A stretch of 64,000 nucleotides of DNA. Source: Bradyrhizobium sp. NP1 (GTDB lineage: Bacteria > Pseudomonadota > Alphaproteobacteria > Rhizobiales > Xanthobacteraceae). Every line of letters begins with the position of its first letter. The stretch's first letter is position 1. Both the position numbers and the translations under genes were made by a program. A model generated the notes under the pieces. That model was not told where the DNA came from, did not search any database, and was given only the letters and a program-made list of their open reading frames with translations. Location: the NCBI RefSeq assembly GCF_030378205.1, contig NZ_CP127385.1:372001-436000 (forward strand), given 5' to 3'. Positions 1 to 9,003 of the stretch are shown piece by piece.

Positions 1-11
1 GTGGACATGCG

Positions 12-452
12 TCACCCGCCCGGTCGAAACGCCTTGCAGCCGTCTTCGAAAATGTCGAATCGCTTGTGGCAGATGTCGATGCGCGGCGCTTCATCTGCGC
101 CGTCCCTGACTTGGTCGATCCGCCAATAGACCGGCTCGGGCTGGCCCACGTCGAATTCGGCGCGGCCCTCGCAATAGCGCGAAGCGGCAATGTAGGTCGT
201 CGCCGTCGCATGGCGATTGGCTGAGGCTGGCGGGCGTCCGAGCAAAACCTCCCGCGGGTTTAGGCTCACCATCTTACGTCGAGGTGGGGCCATCTGTTCG
301 GCGTTCTTGAAGTGCTCATGAATTTGACTGAGCACTCTATTGTCGGTGCATGGGAGCGGATCGGAGGCAAGGGCCGGCGTCGCAAAGAGGATCGTCGCGG
401 CAAGTGTCAGAGCCTTGACGCTAAGGCCGGGAATACCGTTGCCTTCAAACAT
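12..452 (-). CDS. Hypothetical secreted protein
   Basis: Hypothetical protein of 146 residues. I start at the internal ATG at 452 because the sequence from there gives a signal peptide: a basic/polar N-terminus, a hydrophobic stretch (VKALTLAATILFATPALA) and an Ala-x-Ala cleavage site about 27 residues in. The upstream extension of the frame is Arg/His-rich and looks like non-coding sequence. The mature part has about four cysteines (CTDN, YCEG, ICHKR, DGCKAF), which could form disulfides in the periplasm. No catalytic motif is recognised. It stops 12 bases from the window edge, so its downstream context is unknown. Confidence 0.6.
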   Translation of the reverse strand: MFEGNGIPGLSVKALTLAATILFATPALASDPLPCTDNRVLSQIHEHFKNAEQMAPPRRKMVSLNPREVLLGRPPASANRHATATTYIAASRYCEGRAEFDVGQPEPVYWRIDQVRDGADEAPRIDICHKRFDIFEDGCKAFRPGG

Positions 453-1027
453 TCCGCGAAAGGAATTTGTCGAGCCACCGCGATGAGGTCGATGGACCTT
501 GGCCGAACTCATTTTCCTGGAATCCGTTCTGTGCATTGCATGCCTTCGCCACCGATTTGCGTACCGCCAGCTATCGCCATGGGAGAATTGCCAAAACGGG
601 ACCGAGTCCGGAACGCGCCAGGTACACTATCAGGGAGCAAAGTCCGCTGCGCATCAACCATCTGGTCGATGCATGCACGTTTCACTTCCCGGGGTCTGAT
701 CCATAGCCCTCCCGGATTCGCCAGTGCCTGCCGCGACATGGTTGAACGCAATTGCGCCGAATCTGATCGCAAGGCGGGCCATGATCATCTCCGATGATTC
801 GATCAAGACAAAATGCGCGCGCGTGACGCGGGTTTTTGCCGCGCCTGAAATGATCAGGAGGGTCGGAACTGGAATACGTCACGGGCATTGACGTTCCCGG
901 CGCAGCATCTCACTCACCTTACCTCGCTCATTCCAAATCTTGCTCTGCGTCGCGACGAAACGGCGGATCGTTCGATCCGCCGAATGGCTGCTGGCGTGAG
1001 ATATCGGGGGATTCTCAGGAGAACATC
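453..1027. other. Gene-free stretch
   Basis: No convincing gene in these 575 bases. The overlapping frames here are short, Arg/Ser-rich and lack family features. It probably holds the divergent promoters of the secreted protein to the left and the His-rich peptide gene to the right. The only clear structure is the inverted repeat at 961-982. Confidence 0.5.
961..982 (+). promoter_or_regulatory. Inverted repeat in leader of His-rich peptide gene
   Basis: Perfect 9-bp arms (cggcggatc / gatccgccg) around a 4-base loop, 45 bases upstream of the ATG at 1028. It could be an operator or a leader hairpin. No T-run follows, so it is unlikely to be a terminator. Confidence 0.3.
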
Positions 1028-1258
1028 ATGCATGTGACGAAAGTTCTGGGTCTTGCGGCGGTCGGCGCGCTGCTCACGATCGCCGCACCGTCGGAACGGG
1101 CACAGGCCTTGTCGCTGATCAATCCGGGCGCGGCCGCGCAGGTCCAGGACGATTCCAGGCTCGGCACCACCGAGGTGCGTTGGCATCGCCACCACCACGC
1201 GGGCCGCTGGCATCCCCGTCGCGGACATCGCTGGCACCGTCATCACCGCCGCTGGTGA
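1028..1258 (+). CDS. Small His/Arg/Trp-rich exported protein
   Basis: Protein of 76 residues with a typical Sec signal peptide (positive N-terminus, VLGLAAVGALLTIAAP core, cleavage near residue 26-28). The short mature part ends in a His/Arg/Trp-rich tail (WHRHHHAGRWHPRRGHRW). The tail might bind metal or anionic polymers, but that is inference. A good ribosome binding site (cagga, 7-8 bases before the ATG) supports the start. A strong rho-independent terminator lies immediately downstream, so this is a monocistronic unit. Similar tiny His-rich secreted proteins are common in Bradyrhizobium and have no established function. Confidence 0.7.
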   Translation: MHVTKVLGLAAVGALLTIAAPSERAQALSLINPGAAAQVQDDSRLGTTEVRWHRHHHAGRWHPRRGHRWHRHHRRW

Positions 1259-1269
1259 TCGACGCGAGG

Positions 1270-1299
1270 CAGGCCCGCTCATCAGGCGGGCCTGTTTTT
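1270..1299 (+). terminator. Rho-independent terminator of His-rich gene
   Basis: Perfect 9-bp stem (caggcccgc / gcgggcctg) with a 7-base loop followed by five T residues, 12 bases after the stop codon at 1258. Confidence 0.88.
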
Positions 1300-1318
1300 G
1301 CATCGGGCGTGGCTGGGG

Positions 1319-1612
1319 TCAGTGGCCAAAACCGTTCGCCAGCAGCACAGTGGCCTGCGCGCCCGCTTTGCGGTCCTTTGAAATCTCCAGATAATCCGGC
1401 GAGTCCGCAAACGCGTGGAACTGCGCCTCGTCCGGAAACGACATCAGCACGACCTTGTCGCGGTCCCAGCTTCCTTCGACCACGCGCGGATGTTCGTCCG
1501 CCGACAACAGGCGTCCGCCGAAATTCCGGAACACGTCGAAAAACCGGGCCTGGTAGCGATCATACGCCGCGCGATCCGTCATCTTGAGCTGCACGATCAC
1601 ATAGACCGTCAT
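1319..1612 (-). CDS. DUF1330 family protein
   Basis: Protein of 97 residues with the ferredoxin-like dimeric alpha/beta-barrel pattern of DUF1330: MTVYVIVQLKMTD at the start, a YDRYQ helix, then GGRLLSADEHPRVVEGSW and the strand VVLMSFPDEAQFHAF followed by a DSPDYLEISKDRKAGA helix. The start at 1612 is preferred over the upstream in-frame start at 1687 because it begins exactly at the conserved family N-terminus and has a good Shine-Dalgarno (gggagag) 5 bases upstream. The biochemical function of the family is not settled. Transcription converges with the His-rich gene, and the terminator at 1270-1299 lies between the two. Confidence 0.8.
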   Translation of the reverse strand: MTVYVIVQLKMTDRAAYDRYQARFFDVFRNFGGRLLSADEHPRVVEGSWDRDKVVLMSFPDEAQFHAFADSPDYLEISKDRKAGAQATVLLANGFGH

Positions 1613-1804
1613 CGTTTCTCTCCCTCTCGCGAGGCGCGACGTCGCTACAGTTTGTGTGCGCAACGCCAATTGATGCGATTCCACCATCCATCATTCGCGT
1701 CGTCCGCATTATTGTAATGCAGGGAGCGATGACAAATGAAGATGCGGAAAGCGGGTCTTTTCCGGCCCTGAGTTTTCGCGCCTGCATTATTGGGCTCACA
1801 TGAA

Positions 1805-1836
1805 ATGCAAAGGGCGCCCGAGGGCGCCCTTTGCAT
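1805..1836. terminator. Strong palindromic hairpin, likely terminator
   Basis: A perfect 15-bp inverted repeat (atgcaaagggcgccc and its complement) with a 2-base spacer. It lies 22 bases beyond the stop of the minus-strand gene at 1858-2064. The stem edges carry A/T tracts (ccctttgcatttc on the minus strand) but there is no long T-run. Confidence 0.5.
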
Positions 1837-1857
1837 GTCCGTCTCGCGACGCCAGCG

Positions 1858-2064
1858 TCAGACCCAGTCCTTGATCTTCCAGGACCGCATCTTCCACGGC
1901 GTCAGGTTTTCCAGCCGCCATCGTGCGAAGCGCGCCGGGGGCCAGTTGCTCAGCGCCTTCTCTTCTTTCTCAGGGGTGGGCGCGATGACGCGGGGCGCGG
2001 CGCGGCGGCGGTTCTGCCGCGTCGCCTCGCTGATCATGTCGATGAATTCCGGCTTGTTGGCCAT
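1858..2064 (-). CDS. Small conserved-looking hypothetical protein
   Basis: Probable protein of 68 residues starting MANKPEFIDMISEATRQNRR. The ATG at 2064 has a Shine-Dalgarno (gagga) 8 bases upstream, while the longer in-frame start at 2103 has none. The sequence is basic and Trp/Arg-rich at the C-terminus (FARWRLENLTPWKMRSWKIKDW) with no signal peptide or membrane segment. No domain is recognised. A strong hairpin follows the stop, which supports a real transcription unit. Confidence 0.5.
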   Translation of the reverse strand: MANKPEFIDMISEATRQNRRRAAPRVIAPTPEKEEKALSNWPPARFARWRLENLTPWKMRSWKIKDWV

Positions 2065-2125
2065 GGCAGCGGTCCTCGCGAAAGCCTTGCGTTTCGCTAG
2101 CACCAGTCTGCGCCTTGCTGCTTAA

Positions 2126-2273
2126 CGAGGCGTTGCCAAAGCGCGATGGCTTTGAATCATCATCGCGCTTTTGGCTGCTTCGCGCTTATGGTTTGCGGGT
2201 GGCCTCCGCGCAAACGCGTTCCGCGTTTGTCGCGAGGGAAACCGGTTCCCGCTCTTCCGGGTCATGCGCTATC
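2126..2273. repeat. Dispersed palindromic repeat, family E (copy 1)
   Basis: Composite repeat with two modules. The first is palindromic, gcgcgatg ... catcatcgcgc. The second contains aacgcgttccgcgtttgtcgcgaggg and ends in ttccgggtcatgcgc. A closely similar element lies at 19517-19644, and the second module recurs at 57652-57732. It sits just downstream of the leuC stop. Confidence 0.75.
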
Positions 2274-3675
2274 GCCACTCCCTGACGTCGACGAAGTGGC
2301 CGGCGATCGCGGCGGCCGCGGCCATCGCGGGCGAGACCAGGTGGGTGCGGCCCTTGAAGCCCTGCCGGCCCTCGAAATTGCGGTTCGAGGTCGAGGCGCA
2401 ACGCTCCTCCGGCTTCAGCTTGTCCGGGTTCATCGCAAGGCACATCGAGCAGCCCGGCTCGCGCCACTCGAAGCCGGCCTTGATGAAGATTTTGTCGAGG
2501 CCCTCGGCTTCCGCCTGCTCCTTCACGATGCCCGAGCCGGGCACGATCATGGCGTTGACGTGGGCGCTCACCGTCTTGCCCTCGGCGATCTTGGCTGCCG
2601 CCCGCAGATCCTCGATGCGGCCGTTGGTGCAGGAGCCGATGAAGACGCGATCGAGCTTGATGTCGGTGATCTTCGTTCCCGGCGTCAGGCCCATATATTT
2701 CAGCGCGCGATGCTTGGAGAGCCGCTTGGCCTCGTCCGCGATCTTGTCGGGATCGGGTACGGCACCGGTGATCGAGATGACGTCCTCGGGTGAGGTGCCC
2801 CAGGTCACGATCGGCGGCAGCTTTGCCGCGTCCAGCCGGATCTCATGGTCGAAACGCGCGGCGTCATCGGAGCGCAGCGTTTCCCAGTAGCGCATCGCCG
2901 CATCCCAGGCGGCGCCCTGCGGCGCCTTGGGGCGGCCGCGCAGGAAGTCGAACGCCTTCTGGTCGGGTGCGACCAGGCCGGCGCGCGCACCGCCTTCGAT
3001 CGACATGTTGCACACCGTCATGCGGCCTTCCATCGACAGCGCGCGGATCGCCTCGCCGGCATATTCCAGCACATAGCCGGTGCCGCCGGCGGTGCCGATC
3101 TCGCCGATGATGGCGAGGATGATGTCCTTGGCGGTGACGCCTTCCGGCAATTTGCCGTCGACGACCGCGCGCATGTTCTTGGCCTTCTTCTGGATCAGCG
3201 TCTGGGTCGCCAGCACATGCTCGACCTCAGAGGTGCCGATGCCGTGCGCGAGCGCGCCGAACGCGCCATGGGTCGAGGTGTGGCTGTCGCCGCAGACGAT
3301 GGTGGTGCCGGGCAGGGTAAAGCCCTGCTCCGGGCCGATCACATGGACGATGCCCTGGCGCTTGTCGAACTCGTTGTAATATTCGATGCCGAATTCCTTG
3401 GCGTTCTCCGCCAGCGCCTTGATCTGCTCGATGCTCTCAGGATCGGGATTGGGCTTCTTGCGATCGGTGGTGGGAACGTTGTGGTCGACGACCGCGAGCG
3501 TCTTTTCCGGCGCACGCACCTTGCGATGCGTGGTGCGCAGGCCTTCGAAAGCCTGCGGCGAGGTCACCTCATGCACGAGATGGCGGTCGATATAGATCAG
3601 GCAGGTGCCATCCTCGGCTTCGTGCACCAGGTGATCGTTCCAGATCTTGTCGTACAGTGTTGTCGGTTTGGACAT
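2269..3675 (-). CDS. leuC: 3-isopropylmalate dehydratase large subunit
   Basis: Catalytic large subunit of isopropylmalate isomerase, which converts 2-isopropylmalate to 3-isopropylmalate in leucine synthesis; it works with LeuD, which is not in this window. The protein has 468 residues, the usual length. The aconitase fold is complete: the [22 protein letters not shown] substrate-site motif near residue 129 and the three 4Fe-4S ligands Cys349 (IGSCTNGR), Cys409 and Cys412 (GCSMC). The protein starts [15 protein letters not shown], the normal family N-terminus. It is transcribed on the same strand as rplS and trmD, but a 450-base spacer suggests its own promoter. Confidence 0.98.
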   Translation of the reverse strand: MSKPTTLYDKIWNDHLVHEAEDGTCLIYIDRHLVHEVTSPQAFEGLRTTHRKVRAPEKTLAVVDHNVPTTDRKKPNPDPESIEQIKALAENAKEFGIEYYNEFDKRQGIVHVIGPEQGFTLPGTTIVCGDSHTSTHGAFGALAHGIGTSEVEHVLATQTLIQKKAKNMRAVVDGKLPEGVTAKDIILAIIGEIGTAGGTGYVLEYAGEAIRALSMEGRMTVCNMSIEGGARAGLVAPDQKAFDFLRGRPKAPQGAAWDAAMRYWETLRSDDAARFDHEIRLDAAKLPPIVTWGTSPEDVISITGAVPDPDKIADEAKRLSKHRALKYMGLTPGTKITDIKLDRVFIGSCTNGRIEDLRAAAKIAEGKTVSAHVNAMIVPGSGIVKEQAEAEGLDKIFIKAGFEWREPGCSMCLAMNPDKLKPEERCASTSNRNFEGRQGFKGRTHLVSPAMAAAAAIAGHFVDVREWR

Positions 3676-3750
3676 GAGCTTCAGCTCCGAAAGAAGTTTG
3701 GCTTGGACGGTGAGGCGCGAAGGCGCGCCGGCAACAAGGAGAGCGCTGCG

Positions 3751-3876
3751 TCAGAACGCGCGCGTAAGTTCCGCGGTCGCCGAGGTCGCGAACCGTCCGA
3801 AGAAGCGGCCGGGCAGGCGGCAGCGATCGTCAATCACGACGCGCCGGCACAGCATGCTGGTCTGATCCAGAACCAT
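3751..3876 (-). CDS. Possible 41-residue leader ORF upstream of leuC
   Basis: Short open frame from ATG (3876) to TGA (3751), ending 76 bases before the leuC start. The peptide begins MVLDQTSMLCRRVV and is Arg-rich with Leu at five positions. It has no run of Leu codons, so classical leucine attenuation is not evident. Its only support is position between a plausible promoter and leuC. Confidence 0.2.
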   Translation of the reverse strand: MVLDQTSMLCRRVVIDDRCRLPGRFFGRFATSATAELTRAF

Positions 3877-3940
3877 TCGATATTTCTAACACAGCCGTCG
3901 GGCGCGCGACAATCGAGCGGTCGGCGGCCCTGATCCCAAA

Positions 3941-4034
3941 TCGTCATTGCCGGGCTTGACCCGGCAATCCATTGTTCTCGAGCAAAAGCCCTTTATCGAT
4001 GGATGCGCGGGTCAAGCCCGCGGATGACGAGTCG
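3941..4034. repeat. Dispersed palindromic repeat, family B (copy 1)
   Basis: Imperfect palindrome of the form cgtcattgccgggcttgacc ... gggtcaagcccgcggatgacg. A second copy lies at 57056-57134 between atpD and atpC. Confidence 0.8.
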
Positions 4035-4069
4035 AGCGCTACGGCATCCATAAGATAGGGTGGCGCAAC

Positions 4070-4100
4070 AAAAAAAGCGCGGAGCATGCCCCGCGCTTTT
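4070..4100 (-). terminator. Rho-independent terminator downstream of rplS
   Basis: On the minus strand a 10-bp stem (aaaagcgcgg / ccgcgctttt) with an 8-base loop is followed by further T residues. It begins 26 bases beyond the rplS stop and would end the trmD-rplS transcript. Confidence 0.85.
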
Positions 4101-4125
4101 CGAAAAGTTGAAAACTGTCGCGAAA

Positions 4126-4506
4126 TCACTCGCCGACGGCGGTCGGGCGATCCTGCTTCTCCACGATGCGAGCGGATTTGCCGCGGAGGTTGCGCAGATA
4201 ATAGAGCTTGGCGCGGCGCACCTTGCCGCGACGCACGACCTTGATCGAGTCGATCATCGGAGAGAGCAGCGGGAACACGCGCTCCACGCCCTCGCCGTAG
4301 GAGATCTTGCGCACGGTGAAGCTCTCGTTGATGCCGCCGCCGGAGCGGCCGATGCAGACGCCTTCATAGGCCTGCACGCGGGTGCGGTCGCCTTCGACCA
4401 CCTTCACGTTGACGATGACGGTATCGCCAGGCGCGAAATCCGGGATTTGCTTGCCGGCCGACATCTTGTCGAATTGCTCTTTCTCGAGCTGCTGGATGAG
4501 GTTCAT
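4126..4506 (-). CDS. rplS: 50S ribosomal protein L19
   Basis: Ribosomal protein L19 of 126 residues, located at the 30S-50S interface. It starts [11 protein letters not shown] and carries the family signature [20 protein letters not shown] then VQAYEGVCI, with the conserved [22 protein letters not shown] and the basic [14 protein letters not shown]. The ATG at 4506 has ggag 6 bases upstream. The frame stays open far upstream (to 5235), but that is antisense/out-of-frame trmD sequence. It follows trmD by 104 bases, the usual order. Confidence 0.97.
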   Translation of the reverse strand: MNLIQQLEKEQFDKMSAGKQIPDFAPGDTVIVNVKVVEGDRTRVQAYEGVCIGRSGGGINESFTVRKISYGEGVERVFPLLSPMIDSIKVVRRGKVRRAKLYYLRNLRGKSARIVEKQDRPTAVGE

Positions 4507-4610
4507 TGCAATCTCCATCGGCGGCGCGCCCAGCCGAACCGGGGGCTCGCGCTTGATCCTGCCGTCACTTGCGGAATTGGGCGCTCCTATACGGCATAGC
4601 GGCGCGCTTG

Positions 4611-5363
4611 TCACCCATCTGTCTTGCTTTTTGGCGGTTTTTGGCTGGCGCGCGCTGCCCAGAGGTCCGGGCGCCGCGCCTTTGTCAGGGCCTCGGCCTC
4701 GGCCTTGCGCCAGGCCGCGACCTTGGCGTGGTCGCCGGAAACGAGGATTTCCGGGATGGGGTGGCCCTCGAAGACCTGCGGGCGCGTATATTGGGGGTAT
4801 TCCAGTAAGGAACCGGCAAAGCTCTCCTCCAGGCCGGATTCCTGCTTGCCCATGACCCCCGGCAACAGCCGGACGCACGCGTCGATCACGGCGAACGCCG
4901 CGATTTCGCCGCCGGAGAGCACGTAGTCGCCGATCGACACCTCCTCCAGCTGCCGGGCGTCGATGACCCGCTGGTCGACCCCCTCGAAACGGCCGCAGAT
5001 GATCAGCGGGCCGGGGCCGGCGGCGAGTTCCGCAACCCGCGACTGGGTCAATGGCCGACCGCGCGGGCTCATCAGGAGGCGGGGGCGATCCGGTGTGGTT
5101 CCGGCCGCGTCGATGGCGGCCGCCAGCACGTCGGCGCGCAGCACCATGCCGGGGCCGCCGCCGGCGGGCGTATCGTCGACACTGCGGTGACGGTCGGTCG
5201 CGGACTCCCTGATGTCGCGGACCTCGAGGTCCCACACGCCGGACGCCAGCGCCCGTCCCGCCAGGCTCGCGCCAAGCGGGCCCGGAAACATGTCGGGGAA
5301 CAGGGTCAGCACGGTCGCGCGCCAGGCAATCGCCTGCGGGGTCTCAGGTCGTGAGCTCGTCAT
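4611..5363 (-). CDS. trmD: tRNA (guanine-N1)-methyltransferase TrmD
   Basis: Methylates G37 at N1 in tRNAs reading CNN codons, using S-adenosylmethionine, which prevents +1 frameshifting. It has 250 residues. Visible SPOUT/TrmD features are [15 protein letters not shown] near the N-terminus, [17 protein letters not shown], the knot region [12 protein letters not shown] with [16 protein letters not shown] sequence ([16 protein letters not shown]), and the C-terminal [22 protein letters not shown] chose the ATG at 5363; the frame continues upstream only as low-complexity Arg/Ser sequence. In most relatives it directly follows rimM; here a 3.6-kb gene block separates them. Confidence 0.96.
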   Translation of the reverse strand: MTSSRPETPQAIAWRATVLTLFPDMFPGPLGASLAGRALASGVWDLEVRDIRESATDRHRSVDDTPAGGGPGMVLRADVLAAAIDAAGTTPDRPRLLMSPRGRPLTQSRVAELAAGPGPLIICGRFEGVDQRVIDARQLEEVSIGDYVLSGGEIAAFAVIDACVRLLPGVMGKQESGLEESFAGSLLEYPQYTRPQVFEGHPIPEILVSGDHAKVAAWRKAEAEALTKARRPDLWAARASQKPPKSKTDG

Positions 5364-5406
5364 GGCCACAAACTGGCCTGCCGGGCCTCCGTGGTCAAAC
5401 CGGACC

Positions 5407-6615
5407 TCAGGTCGAGCCCGCCTGCTTCGGCTCTGCCGCGAGCGAAGGTGCAAGCACGATGGCGATCGGGAAGATCGCAAGCGCCGTGATGGCTGTCGCG
5501 ACAGTGGCGGCGCCCGCGCCGAACGCGTCGCCGACGAGGCCGTAGAGAATCGGCGAGAGCGCACCCGATCCGATCGTCCCGGTGTAGAACAGCGCAAAGG
5601 CGTGCTCCGTGCGATGGGCGGGCGCGAGTTCCGGCACGGTGCCGTAGAGAACGGACGACGTGCCGTTGAGCATCACGCCGAGCAGCGGCAGCAGCACCAT
5701 TGCGGGGCCAAGCGGCAGCGCGAGCACCGCAAGAATGCCGATCGCGGTGCCGCCTTCGGTCAGCAGCACCGTGCGCAGCACGCCGGCGCGCGCACCCAGC
5801 CAGCCGCAGACGAACTTGCCTGCGGCGCCGCCGACGAACACCAGCGCGAGCGCAAAGCCCGTCGTCGGCAGCGAAGCGCCTTTCGCATGCAGCAGAAACG
5901 GCAGGAATGTCAGCAGGCCCATGCGTACCGCGGTATCGAGCACGCCAATCGAAAACAGCAGCCAGAAGCCGCCGCGTCCGCCGGCCGAACGGCGGGAGGA
6001 CGACGCCTCTTCGGTCCGCGCCCTGCCGACCGGCGGCATCAGCGCGCCGATCGCAATCGCCACACACAGTCCGACCAGCGCCAGCACGAGCAGCGCATGC
6101 CGCCATGGCATGATGATCAGAAGCAGCGACGTCAGCGCCGGCAACGCCGCCTTGCCCAGATCGCCCGAGAAATTGTAGATGCCGAGCGGTCCTCTGGCCG
6201 CGGTGCCGAAAGCCCGGGCGACTGCGGCAGACGCAATCGGATGCTGGGTGCTTGAACCGGCGCCGGACACCGCGAGCGCAAGGCCGAGCCCCACGACGCC
6301 GCCTGACAGGCCGGCGATCACGTAGCCAAATGCAGCCAGCGCGGTTCCGAGCATCAGAACCGTCTTGCCGTCGATCCGCCCGGCGAGCCATCCGACCGGA
6401 ATCTGCAGTCCCGCCATGGCTCCGGCATAGAGTGCGCGCATCAACGCCAGCAGGCTGTAGCTGAGCGCGAACTCGCTCTGCCAGATCGGCAGCAGCACAT
6501 AGATCAGGTCGGTATAGCCGTCGTGGAGCGCATGGTTGAGGCCGGTGATCGCGAGCGTGCGTCTGGCGTGGGGCTGGGTGGCGCTGCCTTGCTCGCCCGC
6601 CGTCAGTTCGCTCAT
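5407..6615 (-). CDS. MFS transporter, fosmidomycin-resistance (Fsr)-like
   Basis: Major facilitator superfamily membrane transporter of 402 residues with about 12 hydrophobic segments. The N-terminus reads [21 protein letters not shown], like the H-DG-D pattern of Fsr-type exporters; the motif-A-like loop is [16 protein letters not shown] between TM2 and TM3. The substrate is unknown and drug export is only a family association. Start at 6615 (MSELTAGEQ) is chosen over 6705 because the longer form would run into the regulatory space shared with the divergent LysR gene. Divergent pairing suggests control by that regulator. Confidence 0.85.
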   Translation of the reverse strand: MSELTAGEQGSATQPHARRTLAITGLNHALHDGYTDLIYVLLPIWQSEFALSYSLLALMRALYAGAMAGLQIPVGWLAGRIDGKTVLMLGTALAAFGYVIAGLSGGVVGLGLALAVSGAGSSTQHPIASAAVARAFGTAARGPLGIYNFSGDLGKAALPALTSLLLIIMPWRHALLVLALVGLCVAIAIGALMPPVGRARTEEASSSRRSAGGRGGFWLLFSIGVLDTAVRMGLLTFLPFLLHAKGASLPTTGFALALVFVGGAAGKFVCGWLGARAGVLRTVLLTEGGTAIGILAVLALPLGPAMVLLPLLGVMLNGTSSVLYGTVPELAPAHRTEHAFALFYTGTIGSGALSPILYGLVGDAFGAGAATVATAITALAIFPIAIVLAPSLAAEPKQAGST

Positions 6616-6795
6616 CTGGCCGTGCCCCCCGCGGTCACCCGGCGTGAGTCGCGCAGCGATAAAAATTTTAATGTAGAGGGAGCGATCATTTCCGGATTCC
6701 GACATTGGCTGGCCAGAATCCTATATGAAGTGCTTTGCCCGACTGTCACAAACCAGTAATAATCACCCATGCGTTAGAAAAATTAACTTATCAAG
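6616..6795. promoter_or_regulatory. Divergent promoter region, MFS/LysR
   Basis: 180 bases between divergent start codons, noticeably AT-richer than the surroundings (for example taataatcacccatgcgttagaaaaattaacttat). LysR regulators normally bind such spaces. I cannot single out the T-N11-A operator with confidence. Confidence 0.4.
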
Positions 6796-7719
6796 ATGCC
6801 CCAGCGACGCCGAGAACTGCCACCACTCAATGCCGTCAGGGCGTTCGAAGCCGCGGCCCGGCACGGCAGCTTCAAGGAAGCGGCCAGCGAGCTTGGCGTC
6901 ACCCAGGGCGCGATCAGTCAGCAGGTCCGCCTGCTGGAGAACTGGCTCGGTCAGCCGCCGCTGTTCCAGCGCATGACGCGGCGTGTGGTGCTGACGGCGA
7001 GCGGCGCGGCGCTGCTCGCCGACGTCGGCCCCGCGCTGGACCGGATCGCCGCAGCCGTGCGGCAGCACGCCGGTCATGCCGGCAAGCCGCCTGCCGCGGT
7101 GGTCCAGGTCAATGCGCTCGCAACCTTCAGCCTGCGCTGGCTGTTGCCGCGGATGACGCGGTTTCGCGCCGAATACCCCGACATCGAGGTGCGTCTGACC
7201 ACGTCGAGCGATCCGGTGGACGCGCTCTCGGATTCTTTCGATATCGTGATCCGCGGCGGCCCGGACACGTTCCACGGCTTCGTGTCGCGGCCTTTGCTCG
7301 CCGAGCGCCGGTTGCCGGTGTGCAATCCCTCGCTCCTCGTCGAACGGCCATTGACGGAAGTCGCCGATCTCGCCCGGCACACGCTGCTGCATGTCACGTC
7401 GATGCCGCGGCTGTGGCGCGACTGGCTCGCGACGGCGGGACAGGCCGGGCTGGAGCCCAGCGCCTCGCTGACATTCGATCACTTCTATCTCACCATCCAG
7501 GCGGCGATCGACGGCCTCGGCGTCGCCATGGGGCCGACCGCGCTGGTCGCCGATGATGTTGCGGCCGGGCGTCTGGTCGCGCCGTTTCCAAAGGTGAGCC
7601 TGCCGGCGCGAACCTATTTCGCCTATCTGCCGGAGACGCATCGCCCGGATTCTCCGAGCGTCGCGTTCTGCGACTGGCTGGAAGCGCTGGGGCGCGAGAC
7701 AATGGTGCCGGACGGATAG
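6796..7719 (+). CDS. LysR-type transcriptional regulator, GcvA-like
   Basis: DNA-binding regulator of 307 residues. The N-terminal winged helix-turn-helix is clear: LNAVRAFEAAARHGSFKEAASELGVTQGAISQQVRLLE (residues about 11-48), then PLFQRMTRRVVLTASGAALL. Residues about 90-300 form the periplasmic-binding-protein-like effector domain. The sequence style (PPLNAVRAFEAAARH) is that of the GcvA group. The effector is unknown. It is divergent from the MFS transporter and lies head-to-tail against the alcohol dehydrogenase (convergent, 21-base gap), so the exporter is the most likely target. Confidence 0.9.
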   Translation: MPQRRRELPPLNAVRAFEAAARHGSFKEAASELGVTQGAISQQVRLLENWLGQPPLFQRMTRRVVLTASGAALLADVGPALDRIAAAVRQHAGHAGKPPAAVVQVNALATFSLRWLLPRMTRFRAEYPDIEVRLTTSSDPVDALSDSFDIVIRGGPDTFHGFVSRPLLAERRLPVCNPSLLVERPLTEVADLARHTLLHVTSMPRLWRDWLATAGQAGLEPSASLTFDHFYLTIQAAIDGLGVAMGPTALVADDVAAGRLVAPFPKVSLPARTYFAYLPETHRPDSPSVAFCDWLEALGRETMVPDG

Positions 7720-7740
7720 CCGGCGCAATCGTCCAGCCGC

Positions 7741-8823
7741 TCAGGGCGCGACCGCGGTGAGATCGAGGCCCTGCATCAGCGCCGCCGCCTCGACCGCGCG
7801 ACGGAAGTCGGCGAGCGGGAAGGTCGTGACCGCGATCTTCTTCAGCTCGAGCAGGCCGTCGGCGACGAGCCGCGCGAGCTCGCCGGGCGCGGTGCGCTCA
7901 TACATGAACTGGCCGACCACCTCCCAGTCGTTCGCCAGCATCTCGCGGAACGACAATTCCAGCGGCACCTCGGCGCTGCCCATCAGCACCAGCCGTCCGC
8001 CGCGCTTCAGCGTCCGCAAGCTCGACAGCGTCGTCGACGTGCTCTTGGCGGCGCCGAGCAAATCGAGCGCGACGTCGGCGCCGCCGCCGGCGGCGTGGCG
8101 GATGATGGCCGGGTCTTTCGCGGCATCGCCTGACACGACGGCGGGAATCACGCGCGAACCGAAGGCATCGCGCAGGCCTTCGAGCGCCTCGCGCTTGCGG
8201 CCGACCGCCACCACACGGCCCGCGCCGAGCGCGACCGCGAGCATCACCGCGCCCGAGCCGAAATAGCCGGTCGCACCGTTGATGATGATGGTGTCGCCGC
8301 CGCGCAAGCCGGTGCGCTGCAGGCCGCCGAACGGAACGATCAGTTTTGCAAGCCCGAGCAGCTCTGTCGCCGGACGATCATCGAGCGCGGCAAGTGGCGT
8401 GACGCAGGCCGCCGGCCAGTGCGCGATTTCCGCGAACACGCCGTCGCGCCAGCGCGCCTGCAGCGCCAGCGCCGCATCGCTGGTCACGGTCGCGGTGAGC
8501 CCGATCAGGATCTGTGGCTGCTCGCGGTCCGGCACGTCGCCGCGCAGATGCGGGCTCAGGAAGACGCGGTCGCCCGGCGCGACATGCGTGACGGTGTCGC
8601 CGACCGCGACCACCCGCGCGATCGCATTGGTGCCGGGCACGAAAGGCATCGGGGGCAGGCTGTAGGGCACCGCGCCCGACAGCACGCGGCCCATATAGGA
8701 CAGCACCATGCCGGCCTCGATCCTCACCACCACGCCGTCGGGCGCGGGGTTTGGCGTCTCGACGTCGTCGAAGCGGAGGTCGTTATGGGCGTGCAGCCGC
8801 CAGGCCTTGTGGGTGCTTGTCAT
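7741..8823 (-). CDS. Zinc-type alcohol dehydrogenase-like (MDR) protein
   Basis: Medium-chain dehydrogenase/reductase family protein of 360 residues. The N-terminal GroES-like domain includes PFVPGTNAIARVVAVGDTVTHVAPGDRVF. The Rossmann domain has TIIINGATGYFGSGAVMLAVALGAGRVVAVGRK (about residue 180), the NAD(P)-binding pattern. The cysteine ligands of classical zinc alcohol dehydrogenases are not evident, so it may be a zinc-free quinone-reductase-like enzyme. I place the start at 8823 because the Shine-Dalgarno (ggaa) lies 8 bases upstream of it and would abut the alternative ATG at 8832. Substrate unknown. Confidence 0.85.
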   Translation of the reverse strand: MTSTHKAWRLHAHNDLRFDDVETPNPAPDGVVVRIEAGMVLSYMGRVLSGAVPYSLPPMPFVPGTNAIARVVAVGDTVTHVAPGDRVFLSPHLRGDVPDREQPQILIGLTATVTSDAALALQARWRDGVFAEIAHWPAACVTPLAALDDRPATELLGLAKLIVPFGGLQRTGLRGGDTIIINGATGYFGSGAVMLAVALGAGRVVAVGRKREALEGLRDAFGSRVIPAVVSGDAAKDPAIIRHAAGGGADVALDLLGAAKSTSTTLSSLRTLKRGGRLVLMGSAEVPLELSFREMLANDWEVVGQFMYERTAPGELARLVADGLLELKKIAVTTFPLADFRRAVEAAALMQGLDLTAVAP

Positions 8824-9003
8824 TGTGATCATTCCAGTGCGACGTCGTTCCGGACAAGCGCGCCAGCGCGAGTCGGGATCCGTAATCGCCCATGTTAATG
8901 CTGCACGAAGCTAGGGCAACATCCGGAACGGCAACAAAGACGCGTGATGATGGGTCCCGCTTTCGCGGGGACGACGTTTCGACGGAGCACGCGACATCGC
9001 GAG
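8824..9003. other. Spacer with repeat remnant
   Basis: Contains a truncated dispersed palindrome at about 8943-8973 (gatgatgggtcccgctttcgcggggacgacg), related to the family A repeats, and the upstream region of the dehydrogenase. No gene seen. Confidence 0.45.

Larger units (their letters stand above)
3676..4068. other. leuC upstream region
   Basis: Spacer between rplS and leuC with no gene of ordinary size. It holds a possible leader ORF (3751-3876, minus strand), a plausible promoter upstream of that ORF (ttgtcg ... tagaaat on the minus strand, around 3885-3912), and a palindromic repeat at 3941-4034. Confidence 0.5.
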
